A stretch of DNA of 64,000 bases from Natronorubrum thiooxidans (GTDB lineage Archaea; Halobacteriota; Halobacteria; Halobacteriales; Natrialbaceae): NCBI RefSeq assembly GCF_900156475.1, contig NZ_FTNR01000002.1:349030-413029 (forward strand). Reading direction: 5' to 3'. Position numbers and translations under genes: made by a program. The notes below the pieces were generated by a model. It saw only the letters and a program-made list of their open reading frames with translations. It did no database searches and was not told the DNA's origin. Positions within the stretch are counted from its first letter, which is position 1. Every line of letters begins with the position of its first letter. Shown piece after piece: positions 54,835 to 62,027 of this stretch.

Positions 54835-54967
54835 TCGGTCGTTCGCCCGTCGAAATCGGTCCTTATGAGAAAGATACCGTCAGTGAACGCTCTCGAGCCA
54901 GCATTGATCCGAGTAAATGCGGATTGAATTCGGCAAAATCCGGGACAAGACTCACGTACTGTCGCCC

Positions 54968-54980
54968 CCGTTAAAGTAGA
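54968..54980 (+). promoter_or_regulatory. TATA-like promoter of the structured region
   Basis: CCGTTAAAGTAGA is centred about 24-26 bp upstream of 54999. TTAAAGTA is close to the promoter boxes of haloarchaeal stable-RNA genes. It points rightwards into the hairpin-rich stretch; read the other way there is no gene to serve. Confidence 0.5.
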
Positions 54981-54997
54981 TCCCGCCGGTAGCGACG

Positions 54998-55230
54998 GAT
55001 GGAGGTCAACGGGCAGACCCCACCAAGGCATCCACTGCCTGTTCCCGTGACTTCCAGCAACCCCACCACAGCACCCTTCCCCACCATTGCCACACCGTCC
55101 CGTTTCGGCGGTACTGACACGGGCCCCTGCACCGGCCCGTATCACCCCTGCGGGTGGCACCCGGGGCGCGAGCATTTTTCGCGCCTCGGGGTGATTCGTT
55201 CGCCAGTCGCCGATCAGAGCCGCTGAAAAC
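54998..55230 (+). ncRNA. candidate structured non-coding RNA, about 230 nt
   Basis: The 457-bp space between the DUF7126 gene and the cyclo-ligase gene has no convincing protein but at least four strong helices in order: GGAGGTC/GACTTCC extended by ACGGG/CCCGT and enclosing AGGCA/TGCCT (55001-55053); ACGGGCC/GGCCCGT (55118-55140); ATCACCCC/GGGGTGAT (55141-55195) enclosing GGCGCGA/TCGCGCC (55164-55186). A long C-rich, G-poor single-stranded part lies between. It lacks the GNAR loop region of SRP RNA and the GAGGAAAGTCC of RNase P RNA. A leaderless 75-codon frame from ATG 54999 is an alternative but its Pro- and Arg-rich product is unlike a haloarchaeal protein. Confidence 0.5.
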
Positions 55231-55291
55231 CACTGCACACTCAATCACACGGCAGCGGCGGTAATCGGTGTGTACACACTTCCCGTTCGTT

Positions 55292-56029
55292 TCAGCTGTC
55301 GCTTTCCTGCGATCGAAGCCGCTGTAACACGGGAATCTCCTCCAGTCGCTCGTCCGTCAGGAGCGCCCAGTTGATTCCGGTCGGCTGCTCGTGGCCGTCG
55401 GGACGGACCGTCCGCTCGGGCGTGACGATCAGGTCCATCGTGACGTCGTGATCGCCGGTCGACACCGGCTCGTCGAGGAGCTGTCGCTCGTGGACCGTCG
55501 TCGCGACCGTCGTTTCCCCGTCGACGAGGGCAAGTTCCCGTAACATCGCATACTCGAGGTCGCTGTAGCCCTCGCCTTTCCCGACCCGTTTCCCGGCGTC
55601 GGTGACACCCACGCTTCCGGAGACGATCAGATCGATTGTCTCGACTGCGTCCGGACCGACCGGCTCGCCGTGGGTCGACGAGCCCGACACCGTCGTCGCG
55701 GCGTCGTAGTCCTCGAGGTCGTTGGGATCGAGTTGCAGGAAACACTGCTCGTCTGCAAGTCGGGGCACAGCCATGTAGACCGTCTTGCCCTCGCGCAGCG
55801 CTCGCCGCCGAACCGGCAGCTGTGGCGCGTCGGGGTTGGCCTTGATGGTCGCGGCGGCCTGCCACTCGGGTTGCTCGGCGAGCCGGTCGGCCGCCGCGTC
55901 CGCCCCGGCGAAGTTCGGAATCCGGCCATGCGGTGGGAACGGAAACCGGGCTTCGCCGCTGTCCTCGAGGGCATCCCAGACGCGTTCGCGAACGGCTGCT
56001 TTGTCGATAGGATCGTCAGGAGTATCCAT
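55292..56029 (-). CDS. 5-formyltetrahydrofolate cyclo-ligase
   Basis: Product of 245 aa. It converts 5-formyl- to 5,10-methenyl-tetrahydrofolate with ATP. Family pattern: 'ALREGKTVYMAVPRLADEQCFL', 'IDLIVSGSVGVTDAGKRVGKGEGYSDLEYAML' (the glycine- and Lys-rich ATP loop) and 'VATTVHERQLLDE'. It begins one base after the end of moaB and is certainly in its operon. The start MDTPDDPIDKAAV at 56029 avoids overlap with moaB. Confidence 0.9.
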   Translation of the reverse strand: MDTPDDPIDKAAVRERVWDALEDSGEARFPFPPHGRIPNFAGADAAADRLAEQPEWQAAATIKANPDAPQLPVRRRALREGKTVYMAVPRLADEQCFLQLDPNDLEDYDAATTVSGSSTHGEPVGPDAVETIDLIVSGSVGVTDAGKRVGKGEGYSDLEYAMLRELALVDGETTVATTVHERQLLDEPVSTGDHDVTMDLIVTPERTVRPDGHEQPTGINWALLTDERLEEIPVLQRLRSQESDS

Positions 56030-56030
56030 C

Positions 56031-56861
56031 TCATTCCCCTCCGTTTTCGGCTTCGGTCTCGTTATCATCTCGATCCGTGTTCCGTTCGTCGTCCGTCGAA
56101 TCGGACTCGCCAGCGTCCGTCTCGGCTTCCTCGGCTTCGGGCTCGTCTCCCTCGGGTTCTGCGCTGGGTTCGTCTTCGTCGTCGGGTCCACGGGCAAGCC
56201 CGATGAGATGGTGTGCCTCGGGCAGGATGATCTCCTCGAGGCCGAGTCGGACTGCGGCTTCGTTGCCGGGGAGACAGAACACCGGGATGCCGTCAGCGAC
56301 GCCTGCAAGCGTTCGCGCTGCGATAATTCGAGTGCCGACCTCTTCGTAGGCCAGCGCGGTAAACAGCTCGCTGAACGCCGAGAGCTCCTTCTCGAGCAGT
56401 GGCTCGACGGCCTCGATGGTGATGTCGTCAGGTTCGACACTGGTTGCGCCGCCGGTAACGATCAGGTCGATGTCGTCGCGGTCGAGCAGCCGCGAGACGG
56501 TCGACTGGACCTGATCGTGCTCGGTCTCGAGGTGCTCTCGGACCACGATCTCGTGGGATTCCTTTTTGAGGGCCGTAATGATCGTCTCCCCGGCAATATC
56601 GTTTCCGATCGCTCGGTCTGTTGCGATCGTGACGACGCCAACCCCGAGAGAGGTGGTGTCGGATGCAGCCGCCTCGTCAGACTGGTCCCCGTTCTCGCCG
56701 TCTTCGGTCTCAGCCGTCGGCTCGTCGCCTTCCGCAGCCGCCGTCTGCTCGTCGCCTTCCGCAGCCGCCGTCTGCTCGTCGCCTTCCGCAGCCGCCGTCT
56801 GCTCGTCGTCGACGTCAGTTGTGGCCGTCGCTTCGTCTGTCTCCGCGTCCCGTTCGTTCAT
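56031..56861 (-). CDS. moaB: MogA/MoaB-family molybdenum cofactor protein with acidic extensions
   Basis: Product of 276 aa. The MoaB/MogA core (about residues 73-228) adenylylates molybdopterin; 'IVTGGATSVEPDDITIEAVEPLLEKEL' is the GGTG-type loop (here GGAT) and 'PVFCLPGNEAAVRLGLEEIILPE' the closing motif. On both sides are disordered acidic tails: the N-terminal one contains AAAEGDEQT three times in tandem, the C-terminal one about 45 residues of Glu/Asp. MoaB proteins without such tails are about 170 aa. The start ATG 56861 is the first in frame after the promoter region. Confidence 0.88.
   Translation of the reverse strand: MNERDAETDEATATTDVDDEQTAAAEGDEQTAAAEGDEQTAAAEGDEPTAETEDGENGDQSDEAAASDTTSLGVGVVTIATDRAIGNDIAGETIITALKKESHEIVVREHLETEHDQVQSTVSRLLDRDDIDLIVTGGATSVEPDDITIEAVEPLLEKELSAFSELFTALAYEEVGTRIIAARTLAGVADGIPVFCLPGNEAAVRLGLEEIILPEAHHLIGLARGPDDEDEPSAEPEGDEPEAEEAETDAGESDSTDDERNTDRDDNETEAENGGE
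56718..56805. repeat. 27-bp in-frame minisatellite in moaB
   Basis: The unit CTCGTCGCCTTCCGCAGCC plus 8 further bases is repeated with a 27-bp period about 3.3 times and almost without change. On the minus strand it encodes EGDEQTAAA repeated. Identical copies show a recent expansion by slippage or unequal crossing-over. Confidence 0.85.
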
Positions 56862-56966
56862 ACCGTACGGTTTACCGGCTGACAGGTAAAACACACCATC
56901 GATGAATCGTGATGCGCGACAGCATAGCCCAACTGTTATGAGGCGGGTTTGCGTTGACCTCCGTGT

Positions 56967-57995
56967 ATGCAAGCAGTCAAAGTCACGGAACACGGTGACA
57001 CGGACGTCATCGAGTACGGCGAGTACCCAGATCCCGAAATCGATCGCGACGAGGTACTGGTCGACGTAAAGGCGGCAGCGCTCAACCATCTGGATATCTG
57101 GACTCGCCGAGGCATGCCGGGGATCGACCTCGAGATGCCACACATTCCTGGCAGTGACGGGGCCGGCGTCGTCGCCGAAGTTGGTGAGGACGTCACCCGG
57201 TTCGAGGAGGGCGACCACGTCGCGCTCTCGGCTGGTGTCGGTGACCTCCGGATGGACGACCCGACACTGGATCCGCGCTTTCACATCATCGGCGAGCACG
57301 TTACCGGCATTCACTCCGAGTACGCCGCGATCTCCGAGGACAACCTCATCCCCGTCCCCGACCACGTCGACTGGGAGGTCGCCGGCTCGAGCTGTCTGGT
57401 CTTCCAGACCGCTTGGCGAATGCTGATCGAGCGCGCCGACCTCGAGGCCGGCGAATCGGTACTCGTCCTCGGAGCCAGCGGCGGAGTCGGCCACGCCGCG
57501 CTTCAGATCGCAAACTACGCGGGCGCAGAGGTGTACGCGACAGGCAGTACCGAAGAGAAGCTGCAGTACGCCGAGGAACACGGCGCAGACCACGTCTGTA
57601 ACTACGAAGAGGAGAACTTCGCGGACTGGGTCCGCTCGGAGACGGACGGCCGCGGCGTCGACGTCGTCGTCGAACACGTCGGCGCACCCACGTGGCAGGA
57701 CTCCCTGAAGAGTCTCACCAAGGGCGGGCGACTCGTCACCTGTGGCGGCACCGGCGGCGGTAACCCCGAGACGGACATCCCACGAATCTTCTGGAACCAA
57801 CTCGAGATCATCGGCTCGACGATGGCCACACCCGGTCAGGTCGACGACGTGATGGAACTCGTCTGGGACGGCACGTTCCAGCCGGCGATCCGTGAGGAGC
57901 TGCCGATGAGCGAGAGCGCACGCGCCCACGAGATTATCGAGAACCGAGAAGGGTTCGGCAAGGTCGTCGTCCGTCCCGACAGCGAACTCGAGTAA
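56967..57995 (+). CDS. zinc-type alcohol dehydrogenase / quinone reductase-like MDR protein
   Basis: Product of 342 aa, medium-chain dehydrogenase fold. The Zn-site region is 'AALNHLDIWTRRGMPG' with 'PGSDGAGVVAEVGEDVTRFEEGDHVAL'; NAD(P) loop 'VLGASGGVGHAALQIA' near 165. The first zinc ligand Cys is replaced by Asn (AALNHLD), which points to the zinc-free quinone-reductase side of the family. Substrate unknown. Confidence 0.88.
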   Translation: MQAVKVTEHGDTDVIEYGEYPDPEIDRDEVLVDVKAAALNHLDIWTRRGMPGIDLEMPHIPGSDGAGVVAEVGEDVTRFEEGDHVALSAGVGDLRMDDPTLDPRFHIIGEHVTGIHSEYAAISEDNLIPVPDHVDWEVAGSSCLVFQTAWRMLIERADLEAGESVLVLGASGGVGHAALQIANYAGAEVYATGSTEEKLQYAEEHGADHVCNYEEENFADWVRSETDGRGVDVVVEHVGAPTWQDSLKSLTKGGRLVTCGGTGGGNPETDIPRIFWNQLEIIGSTMATPGQVDDVMELVWDGTFQPAIREELPMSESARAHEIIENREGFGKVVVRPDSELE

Positions 57996-58058
57996 GCCAT
58001 CGAAGCCGGAGCGTTCCGGAACCGTGAGGACTTTCACCACAGGCTCGAAACGTAGCCT

Positions 58059-58364
58059 GTGACCTCGAGCGACGACAGCGGCTACGTCCACGATCCGTCC
58101 GCGTTCGACGACGATGGAACGCGAGCGGAGTCAACAGACGACGATTGGGACGGCGGGTCAGTCCATCCCGATCAGGTCGACCGGGAGTTCGATTGGCGTG
58201 GCTGGGTCGTCGTCGGCATGATCGTCGTCGCGTTTCTCATCGCCCCGATCGCGATCACCCTGTGGCCGCCGGGCGTTGGCTACCGCGTTGCGCTATTGAT
58301 CTTGCCGCTGGTTCCGGCCTTTTTCCTCGCCGTAACGGCAGTCTGGGCGACGACACGTCCCTAA
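58059..58364 (+). CDS. membrane protein with two helices, 101 aa
   Basis: Starts at GTG 58059. An acidic N-terminus (about 1-45) is followed by two hydrophobic helices, 'WVVVGMIVVAFLIAPIAITLW' and 'VALLILPLVPAFFLAVTAVWA'. No family is recognised. It follows the MDR gene by 63 bp and converges with the next gene. Confidence 0.7.
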   Translation: MTSSDDSGYVHDPSAFDDDGTRAESTDDDWDGGSVHPDQVDREFDWRGWVVVGMIVVAFLIAPIAITLWPPGVGYRVALLILPLVPAFFLAVTAVWATTRP

Positions 58365-58384
58365 CTTCGAAAAACGGGAGACTG

Positions 58385-58717
58385 CTACTGGGTTGTCGAT
58401 TCGACTGACTCGAGACGCGTCTCGAGGCGGTCGACGACCGACGATCCGTGAGTGACGTCTCGCTCGGGGGCGTCCCCAGCGTCGACATACGAAGTCATCG
58501 CATCGAAGAGGTTGCGAGCCTGGGCGCTGGTAAGTACGGCTGTTCGATCACCAGCCTCGATCGCGTCGATCGACTCGAGGACCCATTCGAGGGCGCGCTC
58601 GTCGTTGTCGATCGCTTCGTCGAGATAGCTCACGAGGAGGTGGTGGGTAACCCATTGCTCGTCTCTAGAGAGCGTGACTTCGTGCGTCTCGGTCTTTTCC
58701 GGTTGTGGGGAACTCAT
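58385..58717 (-). CDS. hypothetical acidic protein, 110 aa
   Basis: Soluble, mostly helical: 'VTLSRDEQWVTHHLLVSYLDEAID' and 'LTSAQARNLFDAMTSYVDAGDAPE'. The composition is strongly acidic, as expected of a real haloarchaeal gene. I do not recognise the family with certainty. Monocistronic, upstream of it the promoter region faces leftwards from about 58740. Confidence 0.68.
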   Translation of the reverse strand: MSSPQPEKTETHEVTLSRDEQWVTHHLLVSYLDEAIDNDERALEWVLESIDAIEAGDRTAVLTSAQARNLFDAMTSYVDAGDAPERDVTHGSSVVDRLETRLESVESTTQ

Positions 58718-58871
58718 TTCGTCACACGGACCGATTCTGTCGGTCCTCGACCAACGCTACGAAGGGCGGCATAATAAGCCTTGTTACTTGTTATCATGGG
58801 ACGGTACACGGCGATGGCATCGATCGTCCGGGCGAACTGTCAAATCGTCCGGACAGTGCTGGCTCGAGACG

Positions 58872-59441
58872 CTACTCCTCGTCGCGGACGTCACGACGCA
58901 TCGCGATCTCGAACCACGGACAGAGTCGAAGCTGGCGGTACGATTCCGGATTCTCGTGGAGTCGCTCGTATGGTGCCCACAGCAGTCCCGCCACCTCCTC
59001 GTCGTTTGGGTCGAGGCTGCGATCCGACAGCGTCAGTTTCAGGACGGCACAGACCTCGTGTTCGACGCCCGCGTTCTCGAAGTAGCGTTTGTACTCGAAG
59101 CGGTCGGTCAGCCGCAGGTCGTCGTACTGATCGGGCGTGATCCCTAACTCTTCTTCGAGACGCTGGCGAGTCGCCTCCGCCTGACTCTGACCCTCGACGG
59201 GGTGGGAGGCGACGGTGCCGTCCCAGTAGGTTCCCCAGAGGCGTTTCTCGGGCGCTCGTTGGGCGAGCAAGACGTTCCCCTCGCCGTCGAAGACGAGCGA
59301 CGTAAACGCCCGGTGGCGAATGCCGTCACCGGTATGGGCGTCGAGTCGATTGACTAACTCGAGTTCGGTGTCGTTTTCGTCGACGGCTATCACGTCCTGA
59401 CCGGCGTTCTCGTGTTCCAGATCCTCCTGAGGCGTGCTCAT
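58872..59441 (-). CDS. idi: NUDIX protein of the type I isopentenyl-diphosphate isomerase family
   Basis: Product of 189 aa. The order 'HRAFTSLVFDGEGNVLLAQRAPEKRLWGTYWDGTVASHP' (residues 43-81), NUDIX-like 'ATRQRLEEELGI' and 'EHEVCAVLKL' is that of type I IDI, which moves the IPP double bond to give DMAPP for isoprenoid lipids. The catalytic Cys (VCGHP in E. coli) is Ala78 here (VASHP), while the second catalytic Glu (E129) is kept. It may therefore be a NUDIX hydrolase or a changed isomerase. Haloarchaea can also use the unrelated type II enzyme. Confidence 0.8.
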   Translation of the reverse strand: MSTPQEDLEHENAGQDVIAVDENDTELELVNRLDAHTGDGIRHRAFTSLVFDGEGNVLLAQRAPEKRLWGTYWDGTVASHPVEGQSQAEATRQRLEEELGITPDQYDDLRLTDRFEYKRYFENAGVEHEVCAVLKLTLSDRSLDPNDEEVAGLLWAPYERLHENPESYRQLRLCPWFEIAMRRDVRDEE

Positions 59442-59684
59442 ACTCGTTTATCACGTCGATTCCTGAAACCAGTATCGGCTCCTCTCGACTGTCTCGAATC
59501 GGGACAGGAGCGGCTATGATTGTCGTGCAGCGCTTGTAGAGCCGCCGCATCCGCACGAACATCAACGGTGAGGCGGCGCTCCGACCGCGTCGAGAGTTCG
59601 GCGATCCGATGAACCGACACGTCGAACCGACGGCGTAACGCCCTCGAGCCAGGTCACAGTGCGCGCTGTCGGCGTTCGATGGGG

Positions 59685-60632
59685 CTACAGTATTCCGTCG
59701 TCCGGATCTGGTTCGTAGCCGTCGCCGACGGCGACCCTGAGCGTCCGCGGGTTCGTCTCAAGGTGGAGCGTCTCAGTTTCGAGCATCTCGCCGTCGAGAC
59801 TGTACGTGATGGCGTCCCGAGTGCTCTCGATCGCGAGCGACGGGGTTCGCCGACGAACGATATACGAGCTATCGCCGCCGAACAGTCGTTTGAGCGCCGC
59901 CTCGCCGAGCAAGTTCATGGTCGGGACGTCTTCGACGACCGTCACCTCGAGCAGACCGTCCTCAACGTCGGCCTGGGCCGTTCGTGCGCCCGTAAACCGC
60001 CGGCAGTTGCCGATGAGGACGAACATGGCGTTCCCTTCCCAGGCCTGTGTTCGTTTCCCGTTCGGTCCCGCAGCCGTCTCCACTCGCAGCGGAAGCGAGT
60101 CGAACGAGTTCATCATCTCGAGCGTGGTTTTCACGTACGCGAGCACGCCCAGGTTCGCCTTGCTCTCGGAGGTCGTCTTGTGGCTCGCTTTGGCGGTGAT
60201 GCCGCCAACACAGGAGTTGACGAAGCGTCGATCGTTCGCCGTTCCGACGTCGATCGACCGGCGTCGTCCCTCTTCGAGTACCGTAAACGCGTGCTCGATC
60301 CCCTGGATGCCGACGTTCGTCGCGAAGTTGTTGCCCGTTCCGGCGGGAACGACGGCGAGGGTCGTCGTCTCGAGTTCGTCGGCGGCGGCGATGCCGTTGA
60401 CCACGCCGTTGACCGTCCCGTCGCCGCCGACCGCGGCGATGAGGTCGGCGGTGGGGGCGGCGTCGCGGGCCAGTTGCTTCGCGTCGCCGCTCTCCTCGGT
60501 CTTTCGAATGTCGAATCCGTGTTCGCCGCCGAGTTCGACCACGTCGTCGACGTGATTCTGGCTCCCACTTTCGGGATTCAGGATGAGCACGCGATCGGCC
60601 GCTCGACCGCCGGTCGGTCCCGCTAATTGCAT
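59685..60632 (-). CDS. diacylglycerol/lipid kinase-like protein (YegS/DAGK catalytic domain)
   Basis: Product of 315 aa. The nucleotide-binding signature GGDGTVNGVVNG is at about 68-79, after 'ILNPESGSQN', and 'VVPAGTGNNFATNVGI' is the second DAGK motif. The C-terminal beta sandwich carries 'DGLLEVTVVED' and 'TYSLDGEMLE'. It phosphorylates a lipid or polyprenol-like alcohol; archaeal substrates are unknown. Start MQLAGPTGG at 60632; diverges from the PHP gene with starts about 55 bp apart. Confidence 0.88.
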   Translation of the reverse strand: MQLAGPTGGRAADRVLILNPESGSQNHVDDVVELGGEHGFDIRKTEESGDAKQLARDAAPTADLIAAVGGDGTVNGVVNGIAAADELETTTLAVVPAGTGNNFATNVGIQGIEHAFTVLEEGRRRSIDVGTANDRRFVNSCVGGITAKASHKTTSESKANLGVLAYVKTTLEMMNSFDSLPLRVETAAGPNGKRTQAWEGNAMFVLIGNCRRFTGARTAQADVEDGLLEVTVVEDVPTMNLLGEAALKRLFGGDSSYIVRRRTPSLAIESTRDAITYSLDGEMLETETLHLETNPRTLRVAVGDGYEPDPDDGIL

Positions 60633-60686
60633 ACTGCGGGAAACGCCGGCCGAGGACAAAAGGATCTGGCCAGCGTCTGCGTTCTC

Positions 60687-61484
60687 GTGTACACCGTCGA
60701 CTTACACGCGCACACGCGATTCTTCCACGGACACCGGGCCCTCGGAGACCGGTTCGACCCACTCGGCGTTCGTCTGCTCACCGCGATGGCCGATCGACGG
60801 GACCTCGACGGAATCGCGACGACCAACCACGATTACTATACGGCGTTCGATCCGTCACCGAACGTCGAAACGCTGCCCGGGATCGAGATTACGACCGATC
60901 GCGGCCACGTCCTCGTCGTCGGGCCGGATCCGCCTGCAGCGACGAAACCAGGTGCACTCTCCCCCAAAGAGGCGGTTGCACTGGCACACGACCGGGACTG
61001 CGCCGCGATCGTCGCACACCCGTTTCGAAACAGTACCGTGCGAGAACTCACCGACGTTCCTTTCGATGCAATCGAGGTCAACGGCAAACACCCCCGTTCC
61101 CAACCGCTCGCCGAGGAGTTGGCGGCCGAACGCGACCTCCCGCTGGTCGGCGGCAGTGACGCCCACTACCCGTTCGAAGTGGGCCGGGCGTACACGGTCA
61201 TCGAGGCCGACCGACTCACACCCGAGGCGGTAGTCGACGCGATCCGCGACGGACGGGTGAGCGCCCGCATCTCCCGTTCGCGGGCCGACCGTATGCTGCG
61301 CCGAGGGTATCGGGCGATCCACCGCCGCAAGCGCGTGATCGATGCCATCGAGCGACCGACGCCGGGAGTGGGGACGCCACCGGGTGAGGAGAAAGCCGAA
61401 ATCGAGACCGAACCGAACGCCGATACGGTCTGCTGTACCGATTTACCACCGATCACCAGCATCGGGGTCGGAGATCGGTGGTAA
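60687..61484 (+). CDS. PHP-domain metal-dependent phosphoesterase with element-derived C-terminus
   Basis: Product of 265 aa from GTG 60687. PHP metal ligands are seen in 'VDLHAHTRFFHG', 'IATTNHDYYTAF', 'LPGIEITTDRGHVLVVG', 'IVAHPFRN' and 'GGSDAHYPFEVG', the full set of the RNase AM / TrpH-like group, which acts on small nucleotides or RNA ends. After residue 246 the protein reads TVCCTDLPPITSIGVGDRW, which is encoded by hairpin copy C, and the stop codon also lies in its right arm. The natural end was probably near 'IETEPNAD'. ATG 60627 upstream would overlap the divergent gene's start. Confidence 0.85.
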   Translation: MYTVDLHAHTRFFHGHRALGDRFDPLGVRLLTAMADRRDLDGIATTNHDYYTAFDPSPNVETLPGIEITTDRGHVLVVGPDPPAATKPGALSPKEAVALAHDRDCAAIVAHPFRNSTVRELTDVPFDAIEVNGKHPRSQPLAEELAAERDLPLVGGSDAHYPFEVGRAYTVIEADRLTPEAVVDAIRDGRVSARISRSRADRMLRRGYRAIHRRKRVIDAIERPTPGVGTPPGEEKAEIETEPNADTVCCTDLPPITSIGVGDRW

Positions 61485-61502
61485 CTGACTACAGCAGTCC
61501 GT
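61423..61502 (+). repeat. dispersed hairpin element, copy C (80 bp), inside a gene end
   Basis: Begins ATACGGTCTGCTGTACCGAT and ends CTACAGCAGTCCGT. Stems: ACGG/CCGT, CTGCTGTA/TACAGCAG, ACCACC/GGTGGT and GATC/GATC, loop 'ACCAGCATCGGGGTCGGA'. It codes for the last 20 codons of the PHP gene and its TAA (61482-61484), and lies 9 bp from the end of the convergent Lrp gene. Confidence 0.8.
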
Positions 61503-61511
61503 AGAATCCGA

Positions 61512-61925
61512 CTAACCCAGTTCCTCGTCGAGAATCAGTCGCGTCTTAGTGTTTACGACCTCCGTTTGGTCACGAGCCTTCGTGATGAGATCGTTCACGC
61601 CGCGCGTGTCCGCGGCGTCGACGACGAGGACGATGTCCTGCTCGCCCGAGACCATCCAGACGAAATCGACCTCTTCCCACTCGGCCATCCGTTCGGAGAC
61701 GGCCTTGGTGTCGACGTCGACCGCGACGCTGATCTCGAGCATCGCTTTGACGTTTCCCGTCCGTGTCGAGATCGTAAAGCGCTCGATGACGTCGTCGTCC
61801 ATCATCCGCTCGACGCGGTTGCGGACGGTTCCTTCGCTCGTTTCGACCTCGTCTGCAATCTCGGTGTACGGCGTCCGGGCATCTCGCCGGAGAATATCGA
61901 GGATCTGTCGGTCCAGGTCGTCCAT
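61512..61925 (-). CDS. Lrp/AsnC-family transcription regulator
   Basis: Product of 137 aa with the full Lrp layout: helix-turn-helix at about 5-50 ('LDRQILDILRRDARTPYTEIADEV' and 'EGTVRNRVERM') and a RAM ligand domain at about 62-135 ('VDFVWMVSGEQDIVLVVDAAD'). It diverges from carA over 102 bp, which holds an operator-like palindrome, so it probably controls carA and itself, perhaps in response to an amino acid such as Arg, Gln or Glu. The RAM part is distinct from the two free RAM proteins near trkA. Confidence 0.9.
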   Translation of the reverse strand: MDDLDRQILDILRRDARTPYTEIADEVETSEGTVRNRVERMMDDDVIERFTISTRTGNVKAMLEISVAVDVDTKAVSERMAEWEEVDFVWMVSGEQDIVLVVDAADTRGVNDLITKARDQTEVVNTKTRLILDEELG

Positions 61926-61961
61926 GGAGATGCGTGACTATGCCGGACACCCACTTACCGA

Positions 61962-61976
61962 TTACGAATTTCGTAA
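61962..61976. promoter_or_regulatory. palindromic operator between lrp and carA
   Basis: TTACGAATTTCGTAA is a 7-bp inverted repeat round one central base, 36 bp upstream of the lrp start and 52 bp upstream of carA. AT-rich palindromes of this size are usual Lrp/AsnC sites. The half GATTTCGTAACT recurs just after the carA gene at 63119-63130. Confidence 0.6.
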
Positions 61977-62027
61977 CTCAGCTTCGAAGACAACACTTAT
62001 GATGGTTGCTCCAATACGTAGATCGTA

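Noticed and set aside
54999..55226. Leaderless 75-codon frame MEVNGQTPPRHPLPV in the structured region
   Set aside because: The promoter distance is suitable, but the product is Pro-, Thr- and Arg-rich with few acidic residues, and the DNA is dominated by hairpins. Kept as the alternative reading of the candidate RNA.
56862..58091. Apparent 400-codon N-terminal extension of moaB
   Set aside because: It is antisense to the well-supported MDR dehydrogenase; the moaB product starts at 56861.
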